From the NCBI RefSeq assembly GCF_001509475.1, contig NZ_LLZG01000421.1:1-36242 (forward strand): a stretch of 36,242 nucleotides of DNA, read 5' to 3'. The translations under genes were made by a program, and so were the position numbers. Shown here piece after piece: positions 1 to 7,554 of the stretch. How positions within the stretch are numbered: position 1 is the stretch's first letter; the number at the start of each line of letters is the position of its first letter. The stretch is from Streptomyces regalis. GTDB taxonomy: Bacteria > Actinomycetota > Actinomycetes > Streptomycetales > Streptomycetaceae. The notes beneath the pieces are model-generated. The model searched no databases, was not told the DNA's origin, and was given only the letters and a program-made list of their open reading frames with translations.

Positions 1-1624
1 GCACACCCTCCGCGTCGACTACGTCAACTGGACCGGCTCCGCCAAGGTCAAGTTCACGTACACGCCCCGCACCTCCGCCACCGTCGACAAGGTCAAGCCC
101 CTCGCCCCGACGGGCCTTGCCTGGGACTCCTACCCCGACGCGGAGGACTACGCGAGCACCACGCTCACCTGGGCGAAGAACAAGGAGATGGACCTCGCCG
201 GCTATCGCGTCTACCGGCGTGTGCAGGGCACGAGCACCTGGACCCGGGTGGCCACGACCACCGGCACCAGCGTCCACGACAGCACACCGGCGACAGGGAA
301 GTCGTACTACTACGAGGTCCGCGCCTACGACAAGGCGGGCAACGAGTCCACCGGCAGCGCCGACCAGGGCCCCGTCGAGACCCCCGACCGCACCGCGCCC
401 GCCGCGCCGGTCCTGAGCGCCGAGGGCGTGGAGGCCTCCAACAACCTCTCCTGGGCGGCCTCCGCGGACGCGGTCCGCTACCGGGTTTTCCGCAAGACGG
501 CCTCGGAGACCACGTACACCGTGCTCGCCGACACCACGACCACCGGCTACACGGACACCTCGGCCTCATACGGCCGCGCCTACGACTACAAGGTCAGCGC
601 GATCGACGCGGCCGGCAACGCGGCGGCCTCCAACGTCGTGCGCAGCACCCGCACCATCACTCCGCCGCAGAACGTGACGGCGACGGTGCCGAGCTGGGGC
701 GTCGTGTTCACCTGGACCGAGCCGGCCGGCGGGGACACCGCCGACTACGACGTGTACCGCTCGACCACCTCGCCGGTGGCCCTGACCTACGACAACCTCA
801 CCGACTGTCGCAGCCGGAAGACCAGCACGGACGCGGCCGGCAACACGACCCGCAGCTGTACCGACTACGACGGCGACCGGGGCACCACCTACCACTACGT
901 GATGACCCGGAAGAACACGGCCGGCCGCTGGTCCACCGGCTCCGCCGTGCTCACCGTCACCCGGCCCGGCGACGAGATCGCGCCCCCGCCGGTGACCAAC
1001 CTGACCGCCGAGTCCCTGGAGTACGGCGTCAAGCTGGACTGGGACGACAGCACGGCGGCGGACCTGGAGAAGTACTGGGTCTACGAGGACCTGTCCTGCT
1101 GTGAGCCGGAGTACCTCGGCACGGTGGCCGCGGGCACGTCCGAGTTCGTCGTGGGCCCGTCGGTGGCGGACGGCGAGACGAGGACGTACATCGTCGTGGC
1201 CGTCGACAAGTACGGCAACTCCCTTGCGTACCAGGACGATCCCGACGTCGCCGACTGGAGCGGGCCCGTTTCCAAAGTCACCGCCACCGAGCTCGACCTC
1301 AGGCCGTCGACCGTCCCCGAGGACACCGCGCCCTGCTCCGTGAACACCTACACCACCCTCGGCGACCACGGCGGCATGTACATCGACTGCGCCGACTCGG
1401 TGGCCACGGAGGCCGCCGGCATCAACGTCTACCGCTGGGACCGCGCGACGAGCACCTACGTCAAGGTGACGGACACCCCGCTGGCGCCGACCGCCACCAA
1501 CTACACCGACCCGACCATCCCCAGGGGCACGACCGTCTACTACATGCTCTCGGTCGTCGCGCCCGACGGCTCGGAGACCTTCAGCAACGTGGACTCCAGC
1601 GTGTCTCTGCCGAGTGGAGCGTGA
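1..1624 (+). CDS. Secreted PA14/fibronectin type III repeat protein, 5'-truncated by the window edge
   Basis: The open frame runs from base 2 to the TGA at 1622-1624 (540 codons visible); the start lies outside the window. The first residues (HTLRVDYVNWTGSAKVKFTY) are the end of a PA14-like beta-sandwich, judged from the complete paralogue just downstream. After it come about five fibronectin-III-like units, recognisable by recurring L-W/S-W, YRVYR and Y-Y-V motifs and by DKAGN/DAAGN loops before the last strand. FN3 units usually act as spacers or adhesion modules in extracellular enzymes. No catalytic domain is visible here, so a cell-surface or matrix-binding role is inference. It is a tandem duplicate of the next gene, and the two overlap or abut at GTGA (1621-1624), which suggests translational coupling. 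Whether an enzymatic domain exists upstream cannot be seen. Confidence 0.88.
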   Translation, partial: HTLRVDYVNWTGSAKVKFTYTPRTSATVDKVKPLAPTGLAWDSYPDAEDYASTTLTWAKNKEMDLAGYRVYRRVQGTSTWTRVATTTGTSVHDSTPATGKSYYYEVRAYDKAGNESTGSADQGPVETPDRTAPAAPVLSAEGVEASNNLSWAASADAVRYRVFRKTASETTYTVLADTTTTGYTDTSASYGRAYDYKVSAIDAAGNAAASNVVRSTRTITPPQNVTATVPSWGVVFTWTEPAGGDTADYDVYRSTTSPVALTYDNLTDCRSRKTSTDAAGNTTRSCTDYDGDRGTTYHYVMTRKNTAGRWSTGSAVLTVTRPGDEIAPPPVTNLTAESLEYGVKLDWDDSTAADLEKYWVYEDLSCCEPEYLGTVAAGTSEFVVGPSVADGETRTYIVVAVDKYGNSLAYQDDPDVADWSGPVSKVTATELDLRPSTVPEDTAPCSVNTYTTLGDHGGMYIDCADSVATEAAGINVYRWDRATSTYVKVTDTPLAPTATNYTDPTIPRGTTVYYMLSVVAPDGSETFSNVDSSVSLPSGA

Positions 1625-1629
1625 ACCGG

Positions 1630-3615
1630 ATGCGAACCTCCCTGCGCCGCACCGCCGTCCCCGCGACCGCCGTCGTGCTCGCCACGACCGGCGGCCTCCT
1701 CACGGCCGTCGCAGCCCCCGCGTCGGCGGCCGTCACCTGCACGTCCCCGGTCTACAAGCGGCAGTTCTTCGCGAACACCACCTTCTCCGGCACCCCGAAG
1801 AAGACCGACTGCGACTCCGCGATCAGCGAGAGCTGGGGCGCGGGAGCCCCAGCCACCGGACTGCCGACGAACAACTTCGGCGTCCGCTGGACCGTCACCC
1901 GCGACTTCGGCTCCGGCGGCCCCTTCGCCCTCACCGCCGCCGCCCAGGACGGCATCCGCGTCTACCTCGACGGCGTCCGCAAGATCGACCTGTGGAAGAA
2001 CACCTCCACGACCGTCTCCAAGACCGTCAACGTCACCATCCCGTCCGGCAAGCACACCCTCCGCGTCAACTACGTCAACTGGACCGGCTCCGCCAACGTC
2101 AAGTTCACGTACACCCCGCGCACTTCGGCCACCGTCGACAAGGTCAAGCCGCTGACGCCGCTGGACCCGCTGGTGTCGTACAACACGGCGACCAACGAGA
2201 CCAGGCTGAGCTGGACGAAGAACCGGGAGATGGACCTCGCCGGCTACCGCGTCTACCGGCGTCTGCGCGGCAGCACCAGCTGGACGAAGGTGGGGACGAC
2301 CACGGCCACGAGCCTGGCCAACACCCCGCCCGCGACCGGCGCCGACTACTACTACGAGGTCCGCGCCTACGACAAGGCCGGCAACGAGTCCACCGGCACC
2401 GCGGACGCGCTGGTCACCAGCATCACGCTGAAGACGCCCGCCGGCTTCACCGCGTCCGCCACCGACACCGGGGCCGCACTGAGCTGGTCGGGGGTCAGCG
2501 GCGGGGTCATCTACCGCGTGCAGCGAACCGACTTCTACGGCGCCGTCACCAAATCCTGGGACCTCAGGTACACGCTGAGCCTCACCGACGACACGCTCGC
2601 CCGCGGCGAGATCGCCAAGTACCGGGTGGCGGCGGTGGACGGCTCGGGCCACGTCTCGCCGTACACCGACCTCCAGACGGTGACCCGCCCGCTGGCCACC
2701 CCCCGCGAGCTCACGGCGACCGCGGGCATCGGCAGCGCGACCCTGACGTGGACGATGAAGCCGGAGGACGCCCCGTACAGCGAGTTCCGCGTCTACCGCT
2801 CCACGACCCTGCCCGTGAGCACCTCGACGGCCCAGTCGGTGACCTGTACGACCACCTTCACCACCCTGGCCGACGGCTCCCGCCGCTACAGCTGCGGCGA
2901 CTTCTCGGCCGAGGAGGGCACGACCTACCACTACGCGGTGCAGTCCGTGCAGTGGCCCCACACGTCCCGTCTCTCCAACACCGCGACCGTCACCACGCTC
3001 ACCTCGGACAAGCCCCCCGCCCCGGTCACGGGCCTGACGGCGACGGCGACGGAGTACGGCATCGAGCTGGACTGGGCCGACAACACCGAGGAGGACCTGC
3101 ACCGGTACGTCCTCTACCGCGGTGAGCTGCTCGGCGAGGAGGGCGATGAGCAGGTGTGCTCCGGCTCGGAGTGGGCGTGGTTCAACGTCACAGAGACCTC
3201 CTACCGGGACGTCACCCTCCCCGACGGGCAGCGACGCTGCTACTGGGTGGAGGCCCGGGACCAGGCGGGCAACTCCAGCAGGTGGGCCGGCGCCGCGCAT
3301 GTGGTCGTCGTGGACGAGCTGGACCTGACCCCGTCGGTGGCGACGCCGGAGGGCTCGCCGCTCACGGTGGCGGCGCGTGACGAGGGCGCCCAGGGCGTCC
3401 ACGTCTCCTGGAACGACGAGTCCGCGACCAGGTACGACGTGTTCCGCTGGAACCCGGTCAGCAAGCAGTACGAACTGCTGACGACCACGGCCGACCGCTG
3501 GTACTACGACACCACCGCACCGAGGGGCACCACCCACCACTACTGGGTGACCGCCCACTACGCCGACGGCACACAGTCCCTGCCCGGCGCAGACCACGTG
3601 ATCCTCGAGCCGTGA
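1630..3615 (+). CDS. Secreted PA14 + fibronectin type III repeat protein
   Basis: A 661-residue protein. Residues 1-34 form a Sec signal peptide: an RR-containing basic start, a hydrophobic Ala/Val/Leu core, and an A-S-A-A cleavage region. Residues 35-165 resemble a PA14 carbohydrate-binding beta-barrel (FGVRWT, GIRVYLDGVRKIDLW, HTLRVNYVNWTG). The rest is about five FN3-like repeats with YRVYR and DKAGNEST motifs and no recognisable catalytic site. The start at ATG 1630 is preferred because GGAG at 1616-1619 lies 10 nt upstream. An in-frame GTG at 1621, overlapping the previous stop, is too close to that site but would add only three residues. It is highly similar to the preceding gene along the whole shared length, including nearly identical DNA at 1-105 and 2052-2156. 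A surface, glycan-binding role is inferred. Confidence 0.9.
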   Translation: MRTSLRRTAVPATAVVLATTGGLLTAVAAPASAAVTCTSPVYKRQFFANTTFSGTPKKTDCDSAISESWGAGAPATGLPTNNFGVRWTVTRDFGSGGPFALTAAAQDGIRVYLDGVRKIDLWKNTSTTVSKTVNVTIPSGKHTLRVNYVNWTGSANVKFTYTPRTSATVDKVKPLTPLDPLVSYNTATNETRLSWTKNREMDLAGYRVYRRLRGSTSWTKVGTTTATSLANTPPATGADYYYEVRAYDKAGNESTGTADALVTSITLKTPAGFTASATDTGAALSWSGVSGGVIYRVQRTDFYGAVTKSWDLRYTLSLTDDTLARGEIAKYRVAAVDGSGHVSPYTDLQTVTRPLATPRELTATAGIGSATLTWTMKPEDAPYSEFRVYRSTTLPVSTSTAQSVTCTTTFTTLADGSRRYSCGDFSAEEGTTYHYAVQSVQWPHTSRLSNTATVTTLTSDKPPAPVTGLTATATEYGIELDWADNTEEDLHRYVLYRGELLGEEGDEQVCSGSEWAWFNVTETSYRDVTLPDGQRRCYWVEARDQAGNSSRWAGAAHVVVVDELDLTPSVATPEGSPLTVAARDEGAQGVHVSWNDESATRYDVFRWNPVSKQYELLTTTADRWYYDTTAPRGTTHHYWVTAHYADGTQSLPGADHVILEP

Positions 3616-3863
3616 GGGGCGCCGCCCCGCTCACCGTCCGTCTGGACACCGAGCGGGGCGAAGTCGTCGTCGAGGGCGAGGCGATGCCTCGGATCGTGCT
3701 GAGCCGCGCCGCCGGTACCGAGACCGACGACCACATCGTCGGAACCCGGGACGGCGGTCGGCTGACCCGGCGTTCGTTCCGGGTCGACGTCCGGCATGCG
3801 GGCCATGTCTGGCGGCTGGCCCCGTGGAACGGGGCCGGCAGCGCCACACATCGAACCGGAGAC
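3612..3863 (+). pseudogene. Decayed fragment of a third gene after the PA14/FN3 pair
   Basis: A GTG at 3612 overlaps the TGA of the preceding gene. The first ~75 codons read like real protein (PLTVRLDTERGEVVVEG; LTRRSFRVDVRHAGHVWRLA), with Streptomyces-like GC3 and alternating beta-strand character. No stop follows until 4655, by which point the frame runs antisense through two clearly real leftward genes, so an intact 347-residue protein is not credible. I read it as the 5' part of a gene whose 3' end was lost when the leftward secreted-protein gene was joined at about 3860. The family was not identified. It could alternatively be a chance open frame. Confidence 0.4.
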
Positions 3864-4172
3864 TTATCCGGGGAACGGCTTGCTCGCGTCCTCTTCAGCC
3901 TTGATGCACGCGTCGAGCTTCTTCTGCAGGGCGGCCGCGTCGCTGAGCGCCTTCCTGGCCGCCGCGTGCTCCCCCAGCTGCTTCAGCTTGGCGGCCTTGG
4001 TCTTGAGGTCGGCGATCTGCTTGCGCAGTTGGCTCTTGTTGCACGTGACGGCAGCCTTGGCCGAGACCGCGGTCTGGTCGGCGGACGTGGCGGCGTGAGC
4101 GGGCACCGACGTGATGAAGAAGCCGCCGACGATGGCCGCGGAGACGGCCAGCGCGGAAAAGCGCTTGGTCAT
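3864..4172 (-). CDS. Small secreted coiled-coil protein
   Basis: A 102-residue protein that starts MTKRFSALAVSAAIVGGFF. It has a typical Sec signal peptide ending at P-A-H-A-A near residue 28. The mature part is short, Lys/Ala/Leu-rich and strongly heptad-patterned (QLRKQIADLKTKAAKLKQL), so it is predicted to form an extracellular alpha-helical hairpin or coiled coil. Two cysteines (in TCNKSQ and DACIKA) bracket the helical region and could form a disulfide. ATG 4172 is chosen over an upstream in-frame start at 4202 because a GGGGGA ribosome site lies 8 nt before it and the signal peptide begins there. It faces the decayed fragment on the other strand. Function is unknown. Confidence 0.75.
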   Translation of the reverse strand: MTKRFSALAVSAAIVGGFFITSVPAHAATSADQTAVSAKAAVTCNKSQLRKQIADLKTKAAKLKQLGEHAAARKALSDAAALQKKLDACIKAEEDASKPFPG

Positions 4173-4276
4173 GAGTTGTTTCCCCCAGATATGGGCTTGC
4201 ATTGGTCGGAGTCGAGCTTACAGAGCTCTTTGAACCCGCCAGTAACCGGCTCTGGTGGCCCGGGTGTTGAGCGTGG

Positions 4277-5110
4277 TCAGCTGAAGGCCCCAGCATGCTC
4301 CGACACCCATTGCCGAAACGTCCTGGACGGACCCCCGACAATCAGCGAAACCGTGTCGCGCACCATGAGGAGTTCCTCGTTGACATCGCCGCCCGTCACA
4401 TCGAGCACCGCGTCCGCGGTCTCGTCGCCGAGGAAGGCGGCCATGTCGCGGTGGGCCTCCGCCCGGCTGACCTCGGCGAGCGCCACGTCCCTGCCCAGCA
4501 CGTCCGCGAGGGTCTCGACCTGCTGCCGGGCGGTGATCCGCTCCGGGCCGGTCAGCGCATACGTCTGCCCTCGATGGCCGGGCTCGGTCAGTGCCGCCCG
4601 GGCCACCGATGCGATGTCCGCGGGGTGGATCGTGGGCAGGCCGACGTCCGCGTAAGGCACCCGGATCGCTTGGTGGCCGCGGATCGCCCCCGCCCACCAC
4701 AGCGCGTTCGAGGCGAACTGTGTCGGCCGCAGGATCGTCCACGCCATGCCGCTGTCCTTGAGCAGACGCTCGACGGCCAGGTTCACCGCGGCCGGGTCCA
4801 GGTGCGGATGCGTCTGTACGGTGATGGACGACACCAGCACCACATGCTCCACGCCCGCCGCCCGCGCGGCTTCGACGATTTCGGCGTCCGGGCCGAGGCC
4901 CGGCACGTGGAACAGCTTGCGCACCCCCGCCAGCGCGGGCTTCAGTGAATCCGTCCGGGCGAAGTCGCCCTCGACCGCCTCGACCCCTGCCGGGAAGACG
5001 GCCCGCGGGGCGTCCCGGGTGAGCGCTCGCAATGGTCCGGCGTCGACGCCCCGGAGTTCCTTCAGGAGGGCGCTTCCTGTGTTTCCGGTTGCCCCGGTCA
5101 CGAGAATCAT
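4277..5110 (-). CDS. NmrA-family NAD(P)-binding atypical SDR oxidoreductase
   Basis: A 277-residue protein that opens directly with a Rossmann dinucleotide-binding motif (ILVTGATGNTGSALL, residues 2-16). It continues with the usual NmrA features: VEGDF after strand 3, LVSSI after strand 4, and WTILRPTQFASN in place of the classical SDR catalytic Tyr-x3-Lys. Members use NAD(P)H to reduce quinones or sense redox cofactors (QOR2/azoreductase-like group); the substrate cannot be read from sequence. The promoter has a SoxR/MerR-type dyad with 19-bp spacing, and the -10 ends 7 nt before the ATG, so a leaderless transcript is likely and no ribosome site is visible. SoxR targets in S. coelicolor are, from memory, also small NAD(P)-dependent enzymes, which fits a role against redox-cycling compounds. 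Confidence 0.88.
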   Translation of the reverse strand: MILVTGATGNTGSALLKELRGVDAGPLRALTRDAPRAVFPAGVEAVEGDFARTDSLKPALAGVRKLFHVPGLGPDAEIVEAARAAGVEHVVLVSSITVQTHPHLDPAAVNLAVERLLKDSGMAWTILRPTQFASNALWWAGAIRGHQAIRVPYADVGLPTIHPADIASVARAALTEPGHRGQTYALTGPERITARQQVETLADVLGRDVALAEVSRAEAHRDMAAFLGDETADAVLDVTGGDVNEELLMVRDTVSLIVGGPSRTFRQWVSEHAGAFS

Positions 5111-5117
5111 GCAGGTG

Positions 5118-5148
5118 ACGCTAGGACCTCAACCGAACTTGACGTCAA
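5118..5148 (-). promoter_or_regulatory. SoxR/MerR-type promoter and operator of the NmrA-family gene
   Basis: Read leftward, the -35 is TTGACG (5143-5148) and the -10 is TAGCGT (5118-5123). They are separated by exactly 19 bp, the stretched spacing characteristic of MerR-family-activated promoters. Centred in the spacer is the dyad GACCTCAA-N6-TTGACGTC (5125-5146 on the plus strand), one mismatch from perfect. It matches the CCTCAAG/CTTGAGG core of SoxR boxes. The neighbouring MerR protein HspR recognises a different sequence (HAIR), so the regulator is presumably encoded elsewhere. The predicted transcript start falls at or next to the ATG at 5110. Confidence 0.75.
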
Positions 5149-5151
5149 AAA

Positions 5152-5212
5152 GGCCCTGGGCCCGCAGTCTCACCGGATTCATCTGATCCAGCGAAACCGC
5201 GGGCCCAGGGCC
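5152..5212 (-). terminator. Rho-independent terminator of the dnaK-grpE-dnaJ-hspR operon
   Basis: A perfect 14-bp inverted repeat pairs 5152-5165 with 5199-5212 (arm GGCCCTGGGCCCGC), with a 33-nt loop. In the leftward direction the stem is followed immediately by TTTTT (5151-5147), as in an intrinsic terminator. It sits 16 nt past the hspR stop and just before the SoxR-type promoter, so it insulates the two units. Confidence 0.75.
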
Positions 5213-5227
5213 CCAATTGACGTCCAG

Positions 5228-5689
5228 TCAGTCGGACGACTGCTGCCGCTTCGGCCGCCACACCACCAGCGCGCTGGTCTGCTGAACCTCCTGGTACGGC
5301 ACCAGATCCCGGCGGTACGACGCGTGCACCGCCGCCTCGCGCTGCTGCATCGCGGCGGCGGCGCCCTCTACGGCGGCCTGGAGTTCGGCCACCCTCGACT
5401 GCAGCGCCGCGACCTGGTTCTCCAGTTCGATGATGCGCTTGATGCCGGCCAGGTTGATGCCCTCGTCCTGCGACAGCTGCTGGACGGTGCGCAGCAGTTC
5501 GATGTCGCGGGCCGAGTAGCGGCGGCCCCGGCCGGCCGTGCGGTCCGGAGACACCAGGCCCAGACGGTCGTACTGGCGCAGCGTCTGCGGGTGCAGGCCG
5601 GAGAGCTGGGCCGCCACCGAGATGACGTAGACCGGGGTTTCCTCGGTCAGTTCATACGGGTTGCGTCGACGACCGTCCATCTGACTCAT
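5228..5689 (-). CDS. hspR: HspR, MerR-family heat-shock repressor
   Basis: A 153-residue MerR-family protein. The N-terminal winged HTH spans about residues 16-85 (VYVISVAAQLSGLHPQTLRQ, YDRLGLV, RGRRYSARDIELL). A leucine-rich dimerisation coiled coil follows (IIELENQVAALQSRVAELQ), then a basic tail. HspR binds HAIR sites (CTTGAGT-N7-ACTCAAG) with DnaK as co-repressor, which closes a feedback loop on its own operon. Two such sites lie upstream of dnaK in this window. Its ATG (5689-5687) overlaps the dnaJ stop as ATGA, implying translational coupling; a second in-frame ATG lies three codons on. It is the last gene of the operon, followed by a terminator. Confidence 0.97.
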   Translation of the reverse strand: MSQMDGRRRNPYELTEETPVYVISVAAQLSGLHPQTLRQYDRLGLVSPDRTAGRGRRYSARDIELLRTVQQLSQDEGINLAGIKRIIELENQVAALQSRVAELQAAVEGAAAAMQQREAAVHASYRRDLVPYQEVQQTSALVVWRPKRQQSSD

Positions 5690-6870
5690 GCTCCCTTCGC
5701 GGCCTGGAACAGCTCCGCCCGCGGGTCCTCGCCCGCGGTCGCCTCGCGATACGCCTCGAGTGCGTCACGAGCCTTCCCCGTCAGGTCCGTCGGAACACTC
5801 ACCTCGACGGTGACCAGGAGATCACCGCGGGTGCCGTCCTTGCGGACCGCGCCCTTGCCCCGCGCCCGCATGGTGCGCCCGTTGGGCGTGCCGGGCGGCA
5901 GTTTCAGGGTGACCGGCGGTCCGCCCAGGGTGGGGACCCTGACCTCGCCGCCGAGGGCCGCCTCCGTGAAGGTCACGGGGACGGTCACCGTGAGGTTGTC
6001 GTCCTTGCGGCCGAACACCGGGTGCGCGTCGACGTGCACGGTGACGTACAGGTCACCGGCCGGGCCGCCGCGCTCACCGGGTGCGCCCTTGCCGCGCAGG
6101 CGGATGCGCTGGCCGTCCGACACCCCGGCCGGGATGCGGACCTGCATGGTCCTGGACGACTTCGCCCGGCCACTGCCCTTGCACTCCAGACACGGGTGCT
6201 CGGCCATCAGGCCGCGCCCCTTGCAGTCCGGGCAGGGGTCGGTCAGCGAGAAGCCGCCACCGGAACCCCGCGCCACCTGGCCGGTGCCGACGCAGGTCGG
6301 GCACACCCTCGGCGTGCCGTTCTTGTCGCCGGTGCCGGCGCAGGCCTTGCAGGGTGACTGCGAGGACATGCGCAGCGGGACCGTCGCGCCCTCGATCGCC
6401 TCGGTGAAGCTGAGGCTGACCTCGGTGTCGATGTCCTGGCCGCGCCTGGGCTGGGTGCGGGTCGTGCCCGTGCCGCCACGATTGAACAGGCCCCCGAAGA
6501 CGTCACCGAGTCCGCCGCCGAAGCCGCCGGCTCCCCCTTGCCCCTGACCCTGGGCACCGCCTCCGAAGAGGTCGCCCAGGTCGAAGTTGAAGGAGCCGCC
6601 CGCGCCGCCCGGCCCCGGGCGGAAGCCGCCGTTGCCGAAGAGGGCGCGTGCCTCGTCGTACTCCTTGCGCTTCTTGGGGTCACCGAGGACGTCGTTCGCC
6701 TCGGAGATCTCCTTGAAGCGCTCCTCCGCCTTGGCATTGCCCTTGTTGGCGTCCGGGTGGTACTCGCGGGCGAGCTTGCGGTAGGCCTTCTTGATCTCGG
6801 CCTCGGTGGCGTCCTTGGGGACGCCGAGGACCTTGTAGAAGTCCTTCTCGATGAAGTCCTTGGTGCTCAT
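5686..6870 (-). CDS. dnaJ: DnaJ (Hsp40) co-chaperone
   Basis: A 394-residue type-I DnaJ that stimulates DnaK ATP hydrolysis and delivers unfolded clients in the cytoplasm. The J-domain (about 10-75) carries the HPD motif at residues 38-40. A Gly/Phe-rich linker spans about 80-135. The zinc-binding region has four CxxCxGxG modules starting at Cys174, Cys190, Cys213 and Cys227. The C-terminal client-binding beta-domains follow (VRIPAGVSDGQRIRLRGKG). The start is preceded by a strong AGGAGG. It lies 33 nt after grpE and overlaps hspR by 4 bp. The dnaK-linked position identifies it as the primary copy (DnaJ1 type) of the several usual in Streptomyces. Confidence 0.97.
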   Translation of the reverse strand: MSTKDFIEKDFYKVLGVPKDATEAEIKKAYRKLAREYHPDANKGNAKAEERFKEISEANDVLGDPKKRKEYDEARALFGNGGFRPGPGGAGGSFNFDLGDLFGGGAQGQGQGGAGGFGGGLGDVFGGLFNRGGTGTTRTQPRRGQDIDTEVSLSFTEAIEGATVPLRMSSQSPCKACAGTGDKNGTPRVCPTCVGTGQVARGSGGGFSLTDPCPDCKGRGLMAEHPCLECKGSGRAKSSRTMQVRIPAGVSDGQRIRLRGKGAPGERGGPAGDLYVTVHVDAHPVFGRKDDNLTVTVPVTFTEAALGGEVRVPTLGGPPVTLKLPPGTPNGRTMRARGKGAVRKDGTRGDLLVTVEVSVPTDLTGKARDALEAYREATAGEDPRAELFQAAKGA

Positions 6871-6903
6871 CCTCGACGCCCCTCCTCTCTCCTCGGTTCA
6901 ACG

Positions 6904-7554
6904 TCAGCCCTCGTCCGGGCCACCGCTCTCCTTGTCGTCGGCCGCCTCGGTCGCCTCGTCGGCCTTGACCGTCTGCGCGCCCGGCTGGGGCTCGGCGACG
7001 GCCACCCGCGCGGGGCGGATGGTGCGCTCGCCGATGCGATACCCGGGCTGCAGGATCGCCACGCAGGTCGTCTCGGTGACATCCGGCGCGTACGAATGCA
7101 TCAGGGCCTCGTGGATCGTCGGGTCGAAGGGCTCGCCCTCCTTGCCGAACTGCTGCAGACCCATCTTCGCCGCGACGGTCTCCAGCGACTCCCCTACGGA
7201 CTTGAATCCGCCGACGAGTTCGCCGTGTTCCCGCGCGCGGCCGATGTCGTCGAGCACGGGCAGGAGCTCGGTCAGGAGGTTCGCGATGGCGATCTCCTTG
7301 ACCGTGATCCGGTCGCGCTCGACGCGGCGGCGGTAGTTCTGGAACTCGGCCTGGAGCCGCTGGAGGTCCGCGGTGCGCTCTTCGAGCGCCTTGCGCACCT
7401 GGTCCAGCTGTGCCGTCAGGCCGGCGATCTGTGCTGATGCGTCCCCGGCCGGGGCCGCCCCCTCCTGGGGAGCGCCCGCCGGCTCGGCGTCTTCAGGGGT
7501 GGCGCCGGAGGGGACGTCAGGCTTCTCCTCGAAGCCCGGGGTCTCCTCCGTCAC
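6904..7554 (-). CDS. grpE: GrpE nucleotide-exchange factor
   Basis: A 216-residue GrpE, the ADP-release factor of DnaK. A disordered acidic N-terminus (1-40) leads into a long coiled-coil helix (about 42-95, including [18 protein letters not shown]). The family signature lies in the middle and C-terminal region ([12 protein letters not shown]; the [15 protein letters not shown] segment; [20 protein letters not shown]). An acidic tail ends the protein. The start is GTG, overlapping the dnaK stop as GTGA, so it is probably translationally coupled. Long acidic tails are usual in actinobacterial GrpE. Confidence 0.97.
   Translation of the reverse strand: MTEETPGFEEKPDVPSGATPEDAEPAGAPQEGAAPAGDASAQIAGLTAQLDQVRKALEERTADLQRLQAEFQNYRRRVERDRITVKEIAIANLLTELLPVLDDIGRAREHGELVGGFKSVGESLETVAAKMGLQQFGKEGEPFDPTIHEALMHSYAPDVTETTCVAILQPGYRIGERTIRPARVAVAEPQPGAQTVKADEATEAADDKESGGPDEG

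Noticed and set aside
1540..3597. A 685-codon open frame on the minus strand
   Set aside because: It lies wholly antisense to the PA14/FN3 gene; its Val/Gly/Arg-rich composition is the usual mirror of GC3-rich coding DNA.
3612..4655. A 347-codon rightward frame as one intact gene
   Set aside because: After about codon 83 it runs antisense through two well-supported leftward genes; only the first part is protein-like and is reported as a fragment.
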